Shown one piece after another: positions 35,245 to 45,757 of a stretch of DNA of 64,000 bases. Within the stretch, counting starts at the first letter, position 1; every line of letters starts with the position of its first letter. The DNA is from Malania oleifera (Eukaryota > Streptophyta > Magnoliopsida > Santalales > Ximeniaceae), in contig NC_080421.1 in assembly GCF_029873635.1 (NCBI RefSeq), positions 310,001-374,000 of the forward strand, written 5' to 3'. A program made the position numbers and the translations under genes. The notes beneath the pieces were generated by a model. The model had not been told where the DNA came from. It did no database searches and saw nothing but the letters and a program-made list of their open reading frames with translations.

Positions 35245-37338
35245 CTATTTATTTATTTTTTCCACATAACAACATTCATAATAACTTTGATACCCTGCTA
35301 AAACTGACATAGTCATGATCAACCCAGACTCATGGTACCAGGGATATACTTGTTATACATCTCTAATACCTACGCAGCGAAAAACATAAATTACATACAT
35401 GCCATACAACACCAGACACAATACCAGAGTTCTACCGAATATGTCATATATATACAAACATCCAGAAAAGAACCCAAATGTATCCTAGGGTCATAACCTA
35501 GAAACTAATCTGACCCTAACTCAACTACTTACCCTTCTGACAGGGTAGCTCAGTCAACCTCTACTACCATGGAGCTCTATCTACCCTTTTATCTGGATTT
35601 CCTGAAATGTTTGTAATACTAGGGTGAGACACCTCTCAGTAAGGGAGATAAACTAATATCAGTGTGTGACAATAAGAGTATTATCATGCTTAAACATGAT
35701 TTGTACATAATATATAAATATCTGATAAAAACTAGTTGTATAAATTCTGAGTAAAACATGATTCATCATATCATAATAAATATCGTACTAATTTCTATAA
35801 TCATGTAAAACATCTTCTATAACTGTACAATACTGAAATAATACCTAGGATGGATAGCTAGCTAATGTCATGTATTACCCCCACATAACTGGGTTGTGCG
35901 GTTCGTTAGTAGAACCTAGCAATGGTTGGTCGACCACGCTAGATCAAACACGAGTCTGTAAGTATGATGGGCTTGCCCTACCTGATCCGAACTGCTTGGG
36001 GGACACCTGCACTACACTGAAGCTACATCGACTGCCATCTCCCATACTCTATCTGAGATGTGTGGTAGCACTAACATGAACTTGAACTTGAACTGATAGC
36101 TACGATACCGTGCTTTGAAAATCTAAACTAATTCATCCGGATTCTGATAACATATAGTACATTTCATATTACTGATACGTAACTGTTTCATATTTCAGAG
36201 TAATATTTGACATGATAATATTTTCCTAAATTCTGACATAACATGTTTAATTACGACATCTGCGCCGTCTGAATCTCTCAGAATTTTTGCCAACTGTAAA
36301 TCATGACATCTGCATCGGCTATATCATAACATATTGAACATGAAATTTTTGCACTGTTTAACATAATATTCTAAAACCATAGTTCCTGTACTGTTTTTGT
36401 GATTTTTCTGAAAGCTGTTATAACATGCTTATTCTGAAAATCATAATATTCTGGTATAACATAATTTTCATGGAAATTTATACTCGTGCCACACAAATGT
36501 GAATAATATTCTAAACATAAAATTTGATTTGAAATCATATTTTCAAGTAAAATGTATTAAAACTATTTTCCTATTCAACAACAATATTCCCAAGCACTGT
36601 ACTATAACATATGTAATTTATGAAAACAAATGTTGTATATTAATAAGTAATTTCATGGAAAAATGTTGACTTAATTTATTCCCTTACCTGTCTTACTGAG
36701 AAGCCCACAAATCAACCAAACCTATTCATGTGTGTTCCCAACTCAACACCCTAAAATTTACATTTCCCCAACAAATCAACAAACACCAGTATAATACATT
36801 CCAACACATTCCCCTCAGTCCAGAAATACCCAATAATTCATACAATCTAAAATAATCAACTTACCCAGATTTTGGGATGGTACCCAAGTTGGCCTAACCA
36901 ACAATCTATTCCGGCAGACTTGTAGAGAATCTCCCCAGGATTAATGTGGCAGCTTCCGATCGTCAAACCAGAGAAAAACGGAGCTGAAAATCTAGAGAGA
37001 AGTCAAAGATACCGATCTAGAGAGAGAAAATGTGAAAAAAAAAAACTTTTCCTCGCTGAATCCCAATTTGAGCTTATTTATACATCTTTGGACACGGGAC
37101 TTCGTCGACGAGGCCAAGAAGGGAGTTTGAAGATGAAATCATAACCTTCGTTGACGAACTTCAAGCCTTGATGTCAGCCCTCTTGGTATTTTTTCGTCAA
37201 CAAGACACGTGGCATACGATGAACCTAAAAGGGAGTTCGTTGACGAAACTAGAGGGTTCGTCGACGAACCCTACTTTGTCCCCTTTTGAATTTCCTTTTT
37301 TTTATTATTTAATGGCTATTATTTTTCGGGTCTCTACA
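35186..37338 (-). repeat. 5' LTR of E2
   Basis: On the plus strand it runs TGTAACGACCTGCC to CGGGTCTCTACA. (TA)n lies at 35212-35238. The reversed hairpin motif GGGTGAGACACCTCTCAGTAAG is at 35622. The reversed leader block CAGACTTGTAGAGAATC is near 36906. A TATA box (minus TATAAAT) is at about 37076-37083, and TTCGTCGACGAA-type palindromes and a CACGTGGC box lie upstream of it at 37095-37275. The next base pairs, ATATG (37339-37343), should be its target duplication. Confidence 0.9.
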
Positions 37339-37379
37339 ATATGTATGTATAAAAAGAACATATTTCATTTAGCCTCTTT

Positions 37380-37470
37380 ATGCCCACTATATTTAGTTAT
37401 TTCAGTTTTTACTAGCGACTTAACTATAAGTTCAATTCTGTTGGTCTAAGTAAGGAGCTACTTATTCGAA
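37380..37470 (+). pseudogene. petL: petL pseudogene (cytochrome b6/f subunit 6)
   Basis: ATG at 37380 opens MPTIFSYFSF. Then a one-base loss shifts the frame, so that LATLTIS-like and VGLSKI-like stretches (TTCAATTCTGTTGGTCTAAG at 37431-37450) appear in another frame. In plastids PetL is a single-span subunit of about 31 residues. Here frameshifts and loss of the stop make it a nuclear relic. Confidence 0.85.
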
Positions 37471-37632
37471 ATGAGCAATTCATAAAAAAAGAGATCTTTT
37501 AGTGGGATTTCGCTTATTTTATAGTTCCTTATCCTCTCAATTGTCAATTCTTGGTCATTGAGATTCATGGGCAATTTGGATTAGTATTTAAGGATATATA
37601 TTACCTCTCTTTTCCCTTCCAAACAAACTAAA

Positions 37633-37738
37633 ATGAATGCAATTTTTCTATTTGGAATCATGTTAGGACTAATTCCTATTACTTTGATTTGATTATTTGT
37701 AACTGCAAATGTACAATACAAACATAAATCACCTTTGA
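37633..37738 (+). pseudogene. petG: petG pseudogene (cytochrome b6/f subunit 5)
   Basis: ATG at 37633; the first residues read MNAIFLFGIMLGLIPITLI, matching the single membrane span of the 37-residue plastid PetG. A TGA replaces the Gly codon at position 19. The frame then continues LFVTANVQYKHK to the original stop at 37736. The downstream spacer AATTATCC and TTGATTGACTTCCC also fits plastid sequence. Confidence 0.93.
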
Positions 37739-37851
37739 TTAATTATCCTTTTTTGATTGACTTCCCTTTTCTTTAATATGCAGAGGTCAAAGTTAAATTA
37801 TTAAGTTAGTGAACTTTGTAGTGTAATTAATCGGCCTAACAAGAATGGAAT

Positions 37852-37924
37852 CACGTTCTGTAGGATTTGAACCTAAAAAATTGAGTTTTAGAGCCTGCAT
37901 TCTACTGAACTGAATTAAGAGTGC
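37852..37924 (-). pseudogene. trnW-CCA: plastid trnW-CCA pseudogene
   Basis: The plus strand shows the reverse complement of plastid tRNA-Trp: CTGTAGGATTTGAACCTA (T arm) and CTGAACTGAATTAAGAGTGC (D arm and acceptor end). The anticodon triplet is now CTA in place of CCA, and arm pairing is lost in places (AAAAAATTGAG in the variable region and anticodon stem). It is a nuclear relic. Confidence 0.92.
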
Positions 37925-38086
37925 TTTCTTATCATATTTCTTATCAAAATATATAAGACTACAAAGAAAATGATTCTTTTTGTGACTTCCCAATACATCT
38001 TGTGTAATGACCCAAAGAATAATGGTAATTAAATAATAATAAAAGAGGGAGAAAAGGAAATAAAAATGGGCTTAGCAGGTCTCGTG

Positions 38087-38268
38087 TTCGTCGACAATGC
38101 AACATACTGGGCTCGTCGACGAGGGTGCTCTTCGTCGATGAGAAAATATCGAGAGAGATTTTGGGTGATTCTGAAATTCGTCGACAAGGAGAGAGTTTAT
38201 CAACGAACTATCTTCTTGACCTTGTCAACGAGGTGACGTGACTCGTTGACGAAGGCCAGTGTATAAGT
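38087..38268 (+). promoter_or_regulatory. Palindrome array and TATA-like box of the solo LTR
   Basis: Palindrome cores start at about 38088, 38113, 38132, 38178 and 38243, with a weaker one near 38200. TGACGTGAC plus TCGTTGACGAA sits about 20 bases before GTATAAGTATGC. The same order as at 25412-25447 supports a shared U3 promoter design. Confidence 0.65.
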
Positions 38269-38869
38269 ATGCTAAAACCAGATTTTTTAGCAGAAATTAC
38301 TTGAGAAACTTCTTCTCCCTCTAGATTTTCATCCTTTCTTCCTTCTCTCTAAGATCTCTAGCCAGATTCTCACCGGTTCGACGATCCGAAGCCACCACGA
38401 CACTCTTGGGGAAGTTCTCTACATATCTGCCGGAGTAGATCGTTGGTGGGGCTAGTTTGGAATCCATCCCAAATTCAGGGTAAGACTTTCTACTCAGTAT
38501 TTGACTTCTTGACAGTTGTAGAAAGCGTAGTACGCGTAGAAATACTGAACTTTAGTTATGAGAAATGTCATTTTCAAGGTATTGAATGGAAAACCCTGCG
38601 GGTGCAGGATTGTTTTCTTAGGGGCTTTTTAGAACTCAGATAAGGGGATAAACTAAGTTAGTTATTTTATGAAAATATATGTATGTTATTACAGCATCTG
38701 ATTTCAGGAAAATAAATATATTTATATATGCTTTATGTTTGGGAAATACTGCTGTAAAAGATGATATGTTTAAATATATATGAAACCTATTTCGTGTGGC
38801 ATTAGTAGAATTTATAATGAAATACTGTTTTTTAGGAATATGATAAAGATATGGATTTTTATAATGAAC

Positions 38870-39065
38870 AACCAGCGTATAGACCGAGAATTTTATATGA
38901 TTTGCCGGTGTACGGGCTGAGCTATGGATATGATTTGCCGGCGTACAGGCCGAGTTATGGATATGATTTGTTGGTGTACGGGCCGAGCTATGGATATGAT
39001 TTTTTGGCATACGGGCCGAGCTATGGATATGTTTTTCCTGCGTACAAGCAAAGCTATGTTAAAAT
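38870..39065 (+). repeat. 36-bp minisatellite in the LTR
   Basis: About five units built on GGCGTACGGGCCGAGCTATG plus GATATGATTTGCC. Read as protein it gives a false Tyr/Gly-rich repeat. A related 29-bp array lies in the LTR at 59876-60140. Confidence 0.93.
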
Positions 39066-40231
39066 GTGAAATGACGGCGTACGGGTTGATGATTTTCATG
39101 ATATGTATACATATGCAAAATGACGTGATGATATTAATCTGGTAACTATTAGTATGAAATATCCATGTATCACAGTTTGATTATATGCTATATGCTATTA
39201 GAACCTGGCTGGCTTGGTTTAGGCTAGCACTTGCATGGTACTGTTGTTATGTGTTCGTGATCATCATGATATTGTGTTAACGCTGCTGTACGAAGTAGCG
39301 TGAGGACGGATAATCGATGTGGTTTTAAGAAGTGTGAGCGCCCCTAATGTACGGACCAGGTCTGGCAGACCCATCGGACTTACAAACTATACTTTTGACT
39401 TGACAGTGGTCGGCCAACCATTGTTAAGTCTTGCCTTCGAGCCACATAACCCAATCATGTGGAGTTAATACATGACAATAGCCAGCTAACTTGCCAGGAT
39501 TGTTTTCGTATAATTACTATATGAGATGAATTATGTTTATGAAAATGCAGTATGTTCTGTCATGCTATGATGATATGTGTTTTCCTAGATATGATATAAT
39601 AGCTTGTTAAATATGTTTAGATATGGTTTATGTATAACACGGAAAACTCATGTTATCACACACTAGTATTAGTTTATTTCCCTTACTGAGAGGTGTCTCA
39701 CCCCTAATTTTATAATCATTTCAGAATCCCCTGATAGGAGAGCGGATAAAGCTTTACTGAGGTAGTTATTGCTATTCTGCCCTTTTTAAAAAAGGGTAAG
39801 TACTATTGATAGGGTCAGATGGACTTTTTGAGAAGTGGCCCGAGGACATCTTTTGGGTTGTGTATTAAGTATATATAAATACAATAGATGTAGTAACTCT
39901 GGTATAATGATGAGTGATGATGGGTATATGATATTTTATGATTTTATGTTTCCTGCTACTTAGGCTTCTGTATTGTGTTTCTGGTATGTCCCTAGTACCC
40001 ACGGGTTCAGGTTTTTTATGACCTACTGGATTTGATATGTTGATATTGTATTTTATTATTTTAAAAGGAAAAAAAATATATGAAAATTAAGCAAGTCGTT
40101 ACATCTTGCATATCCTATTAATATATTATTATAGATAGTATCATAAAAGAAAATTATTATTATATCCATAATCAATCTCAATTGACCCATCCTTATTCCT
40201 TACTACACTCAGAAAAGAAGTTCAAAAGAGA

Positions 40232-40305
40232 AGTAATAGGCATGATTTGAACCTGTGACGCTTTGTACCTAAAACAAACACATTGTCAAGCTAGGCTACA
40301 TCTAT
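40232..40305 (-). pseudogene. trnP-UGG: plastid trnP-UGG pseudogene
   Basis: The plus strand shows the reverse complement of plastid tRNA-Pro: ATGATTTGAACCTGTGACG, CTTTGTACCTAAAACAAACA (anticodon arm) and CAAGCTAGGCTACATCT. Several substitutions break the D and acceptor stems. Its position after trnW is the plastid order. Confidence 0.9.
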
Positions 40306-40637
40306 TTAAATTGATTAATAGTGACACTGTAAAGAATCCTTATCTTCTTTTCCACATCATTATTCCCTCCATTGATATACGCAATTTATCTTGCAAACGA
40401 ATTTTTTTTTTGTTATTATGTTCAGGAAAGGGATGCATTTTTCTATTTAAAATAAAAATTATATCAATCGATGCATTTTTTTATTGAAAAGAAAAATTAT
40501 ATCTACCGAATAATTGTACATTTTAGTTTGAATTTGGGATTCTTCCTATAACTAACAAACACAAATAGTCTTTAATTACTTATGCATTTGTTCATATATG
40601 TATTACTATTATGTATTACAATAAAGGATGATTTTCG

Positions 40638-40710
40638 ATTCGAGATCAAAAAACATATCTCTTTGCAGCATCGGTACTAAGTACTTTATGATTTTTTTTT
40701 TTCATTCTAG
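40638..40710 (+). pseudogene. psaJ: psaJ pseudogene (photosystem I subunit IX), internally deleted
   Basis: The start ATG reads ATT. CGAGATCAAAAAACATATCT and CGGTACTAAGTACTTTATG match the first half of plastid psaJ. Then it jumps to TTTTTCATTCTAG, the very end of the gene, so roughly 60 bases are missing from the normal 44 codons. The junction is a run of T. Confidence 0.9.
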
Positions 40711-41056
40711 TTATTGATATGAGAAGGAGTGAAGAAAATTAAAGATACAACCAAATATTTGTGAATAATCTTTCTTCCCCTCTCTTTTTTCTTCTTTTTT
40801 TTTTTAGAATTTAAAATAAGAGAGGGAAGAAAAAGAAAGAATAAAAGTAGATTCAACCATGATAAAATTCGAGCTTAGACTCAAATTGAATTAGTAATAA
40901 AGTAAAGGTCGAAAGGACATGTAAATAAAGTAAAGGGAGAAAGGACATGTAAATGTGGATCTAACTAGAGCAACATTATCAATATAAGATTCTTAAATAA
41001 TATATAATATTGTGATTAGGATAAAAATATTGTTAGAAATCTTTGTATTACTTATA

Positions 41057-41091
<35 letters not shown>

Positions 41092-41190
41092 GTTATTACT
41101 TATTGGCTGCAATGAAATCTTTTAAAATTGGGTTTCCCATTAGCAACTTCTATTTAGTGTACTTCTTAATTTATTTGCTTTGAATTGAAA

Positions 41191-41375
41191 ATAGAAGAAT
41201 TGAGTAAAATGTCCAAGTAACGGTTATGGGGAATGTACCAACAGTGTCGGAAAGAACGAATCAACAGACGATATATTACTAAAAAAATCTACACAATTCA
41301 CATAGTCAATTAGTAATGAGAAAATTCCATCCTTAATATTTCAAACATAAGATTCATGGAAAGATAAAGAAATAG
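41191..41375 (+). pseudogene. rpl33: rpl33 pseudogene (plastid ribosomal protein L33)
   Basis: Recognisable by TGTCCAAGTAACGGTTATG, GGAATGTACCAACAGTGT, AGATATATTACTAAAAAA and the end AAGATAAAGAAATAG. The initiation codon reads ATA and indels break the 66-codon frame. It lies downstream of psaJ as in plastids; rps18, expected next, is not recognised. Confidence 0.9.
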
Positions 41376-41550
41376 ATAGAGTGAGCACCTGTGTGTAATC
41401 CTTTCTAATAACTAGAAAGAATAGCATTATACAATATATTACACTTCTATTCTAATTGAAATATTAAATTAAACAAAACAAATTCTATTTCTTATTTCTA
41501 ATTAGAATATTAATCTTATTTCTATTATAGGAGTACTTTGCCAAGACAAC

Positions 41551-42058
41551 AATAATAATAACAAACCAAACCTTAAGTCCCACTAGGTACGGTCGATTAC
41601 ATGAATCTTTTTCCGAAAATTTATGCACATGGACAATTTACTTTGATAAATTCAAGATTATTAAATCCTTACTCGCTATCTCATTTTAAATTATTTTAGG
41701 TCTACTGATCTTACCCTTTCTATTAGGAGTGTTCATAGTTCAGCTACCCAAATCAAACCTTCAAAAACTGAACCAAATCGAAAGTTTCAGTTCAATGTTT
41801 TTGTGAACCAAAACCGATTTGAACCCTTCAGTTAGTTGACGGTTCAATTCAGCTATTTGACCCGAACCAATTTTTAAACTACTATAATTTTTTAAAGAAA
41901 AGTAGATATTTTCTTGAATTTTGATTTAATGTGTGCATTTACACTTTATTTATATAAATTAATCATCAAAAAAATATTTAGTGCATACTATTTTGTAACT
42001 TCAAGATATATTATATAAATTATTATATAATGGTGTATAGTATAAGTAATATATATTG

Positions 42059-42115
<57 letters not shown>

Positions 42116-42510
42116 TTGGTTTGGGTAACTATCAGTTCATGAACATAAAAAATCGAAACCAAACTAAAAGTGGAAAACCAAAAACCAAAAAAAGAATGAT
42201 CCAAAATTGAATCAAACAAATTGATTAACTGAATTTTTGGTTAAGTTCAAATCGGATTTTTGGATCGGATCCACATTCAAATATTTTTTAATAGGTCCTA
42301 CCTTTTACTGCTTCTCATAGTAACTAACCTACTTTTCCTCACGGGCGCAGTGTTGTGGTCTATATTGCAAATACCCAAACCATCTGAGTCACCAAACTTA
42401 TCTCGAATGTGTCCATTTGTTAATAAAACTCTTTTTCCTAGTTCACTCAATCCTACTTTAATAAGGTTGGCTGGTGTGGAATCATATACCTTGACCCAAT
42501 TGTCCAATTT
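41551..42510 (+). repeat. Dispersed plant repeat interrupted by a MITE-like element
   Basis: AACCTTAAGTCCCACTAGGT near 41570 and CCTCACGGGCGCAGTGTTGT near 42337 are words of a common dispersed plant repeat whose class I cannot settle. The two parts are split by 41728-42287. No coding frame is supported. Confidence 0.5.
41728..42287. mobile_element. hAT-like MITE (tentative)
   Basis: A segment rich in GAACCAAAACCGA-type words, starting AGTGTTCATAGTTCAG. Imperfect 8-bp flanks CTATTAGG (41720-41727) and TTAATAGG (42288-42295) would fit a hAT target duplication. The terminal inverted repeats are weak. A (TA)n tract (42062-42111) lies inside. Confidence 0.45.
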
Positions 42511-43565
42511 TAAATTGGATAAGTCTCTTAAGTTTAACCTTTTTTATTTTTTCCAAAACAAATCCTTAACAATTAAATTTGAATTTAAAAGAAAAAAAAC
42601 ATTTATGCTCATAGATATATGATTTTAGTTAATACATCAAGTATGAACACAACTTTCAAAAAAAAATAAAAAATCATGTATCTTAAAAAAAATTATTGTT
42701 ATTATTAAGTGCATTTCTTTTAATTATCAAATCTCAACATAAGATTGTGGAAAGAAGTTGATTTAGTGCAAGTGTGTAGGGGTAGACATGTTTTTATTGG
42801 CCATACTTCTGAAATCGCTAATAAAACTCAAATTTCGATTCAGAAGAAAATGTGGATCAAAATTATGCCATTTCAAATCATTAATCAAAATTCAATTAAT
42901 ACGTTTTTATCCAATTAGGGGAGACAAATACTTGCAAATACATGTTCCTCCCTTAATTTTCTAACTAGAGACAAATTTTCATGTGTCTCAAGTATGACCT
43001 CTGTATTATGGTATTTTGATAACTCTGTTGACCAAAAGATTATTTTCTATATAAATAATTTTATTGAATAATGCTAGTGAAACAAAGCGCGTAAAGACAA
43101 GGAGATTTCAAATTCTGCTCATTCATTCCAACAGGATTGCCCTCGCTTTTACAACCAAAAAGAAAAACATGTATTCCCCTTGTTGCTAAACCTTTCATCC
43201 AGTAAATTAACCAGAGAGAGGAGGGTAAATGGACGAGAATAGGCCTTTACCTTAATGTAAATTGCGTATCTTTAGTTTAATTAGTTGACCGAATGTTACT
43301 TGTGGGTATATGAATTTATGACTGAAATATATATATATATAATACATACTTTCTATTTGATTTTTTTTTTGTTTTTACAAAGAATAAAATTGGATAAATC
43401 TCTTCTGCTTTTTTCCTGATTATCTTTAGTTTAAAGGAATAATTTTTAGTTGACCAAATGTTACTTGTGGATATATGAATTTATCCTAATGGTGACTGAA
43501 AATTATAAAAAAAATATACTTTTTATTTGATTTTATTATTTTTTGCAAAGAATAAAATTGGATAA

Positions 43566-43567
<2 letters not shown>
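42511..43567. other. A/T-rich intergenic region with a local duplication
   Basis: No gene is visible. 43275-43400 and 43440-43565 are diverged copies: both hold TTAGTTGACC, ATGTTACTTGTGG, ATATGAATTTAT and AAAGAATAAAATTGGATAA. TTGACC words (also at 43029) match the W-box core recognised by WRKY factors; any role in regulating the protease gene downstream is inference. Confidence 0.6.
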
Positions 43568-43629
<62 letters not shown>

Positions 43630-43780
43630 TTCAGGAGGCTCATTGAGCTCAAGCTAAACATTGAGCCTGCATCTCCATTGCCAAAATCGGCTCTTCACAA
43701 GGAGTCCAACAAGCTAGGAGGCGCGGTATGGTTCATGTATTCATCATTACATTCCATCCAGACAGAGAGAGAGAGAGAGA

Positions 43781-43823
<43 letters not shown>
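43568..43823 (+). repeat. (CT)n and (GA)n microsatellite pair upstream of the protease gene
   Basis: (CT)n at 43568-43625 and (GA)n at 43763-43823 are complementary and separated by 137 bases of unique sequence. They lie about 175-430 bases before the TATA box of the cysteine protease gene. Confidence 0.95.
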
Positions 43824-43997
43824 GCAGCTTAAATTTCAATGCAGATGATGAACAAATGAGCATGCTTGGAACCGAAGTCTGCCTGTTTCCCAAAAGAACC
43901 AATCTTAAAGTCTCGGTATTCTAGAAAACAAACCCATCTCATCTACCACTTCACTCGAAAGCAACAGAAGCCATATTTGAAAAACTTAAACCAAAAC

Positions 43998-44004
43998 TAT
44001 AAAA
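43998..44004 (+). promoter_or_regulatory. TATA box of the cysteine protease gene
   Basis: TATAAAA lies 64 bases before the start codon. A transcript start about 30 bases downstream would leave a 5' leader of roughly 40 bases. Confidence 0.65.
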
Positions 44005-44067
44005 AGCCATCCCAGCTGCCTCTTCCTTACCTATCTACTCATCGGATCAACCTGGAAAATAGAAACA

Positions 44068-45395
<1,328 letters not shown>

Positions 45396-45552
45396 CCTGC
45401 AAGCCATGCGGGTTCATTTCCTTGCCATATTTAAACTTCAAAATTTTAATTTCCTTTTTTGTTTTGTTTTGTTTTTTGTTTTTTTTTTTTCAGCTTTCTT
45501 CTTGTTCCATCCTATTAATGAGGGTTAAATGTTGAACCAAGTTATGTTCATC

Positions 45553-45558
45553 AATAAA
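45553..45558 (+). terminator. Poly(A) signal of the cysteine protease gene
   Basis: AATAAA lies 158 bases after the stop codon. The cleavage site is expected 15-30 bases further, close to the end of the convergent phosphatase transcript. Confidence 0.6.
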
Positions 45559-45613
45559 ATACCAAAAGAAGTTCACAAGAGCACAGTTTCATGGTAACAA
45601 TTTCAAATGCTCT

Positions 45614-45619
45614 TTTATT
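45614..45619 (-). terminator. Poly(A) signal of the DUF89 phosphatase gene
   Basis: The minus strand reads AATAAA, 139 bases after the stop codon at 45758. It faces the poly(A) signal of the convergent gene, so the two transcripts end within a few tens of bases of each other. Confidence 0.55.
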
Positions 45620-45757
45620 CAGTATCGGGATGGAGGACTTCCAATAGATTTTGAGCCTACAGAAATAAAACACAGCAGGAGGCTAAGACACAACACTGTG
45701 TCCTGTTCCTGCAACATATGAATAATTGGTAAAGAGTACAAACAAGAATCGGCATCA

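Larger units (their letters stand above)
18308..37338 (-). mobile_element. E2: decayed Ty3/gypsy element hosting a nest of later insertions
   Basis: Minus-strand pieces are the 5' LTR 35186-37338, leader, gag start 34777-34885, then RNase H and integrase at 18308-20187. Everything from 20188 to 34771 is later insertion. Gag, protease and most of RT are missing, so a deletion went with the E3 insertion. The 3' part lies left of the window, behind E1. The link between the two halves is inferred from orientation and the shared E3 boundary; it is not proven. Confidence 0.72.
37344..38002 (+). other. Nuclear plastid DNA insertion, part 1 (petL-petG-trnW region)
   Basis: The sequence follows the angiosperm plastid order petL, petG, trnW-CCA with spacers. 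All genes carry substitutions, indels and stops, so this is an old nuclear copy and not plastid DNA. The E2 LTR bounds it on the left and the solo LTR at 38003 on the right. It resumes at 40109. Confidence 0.92.
38003..40103 (+). repeat. Solo LTR in the plastid insertion
   Basis: It starts TGTAATGACCCAAAG, ends AAGCAAGTCGTTACA, and is flanked by a perfect 5-bp duplication TCTTG (37998-38002 and 40104-40108). It lies between plastid trnW and trnP. In order: palindromes TTCGTCGACAA/TCGTCGACGAG (38087-38253), TGACGTGAC near 38234, a TATA-like GTATAAGTA at 38260, and a leader with TCGACGATCC and TAGATCGTTGGTG. A minisatellite (38870-39065) and hairpin CTTACTGAGAGGTGTCTCAC (39682) follow, then ATTTCAG. 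It is the same family as the E5 LTR. Confidence 0.95.
40109..41545 (+). other. Nuclear plastid DNA insertion, part 2 (trnP-psaJ-rpl33 region)
   Basis: It resumes after the TCTTG duplication and follows plastid order: trnP-UGG (minus), psaJ (plus), psaJ-rpl33 spacer (TGAATAATCTTTCTTCCCC near 40761), rpl33 (plus), and further A/T-rich spacer. The right edge is uncertain; unrelated dispersed-repeat sequence begins at about 41551. Confidence 0.9.

Noticed and set aside
38851-39069. Open frame for a Tyr/Gly-rich repeat protein
   Set aside because: It is the translation of a 36-bp minisatellite inside a solo LTR; both strands and other frames are open for the same reason.
37344-41545. Contamination by plastid DNA
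   Set aside because: The copies are decayed, split by an LTR with a target duplication, and embedded in nuclear repeats.
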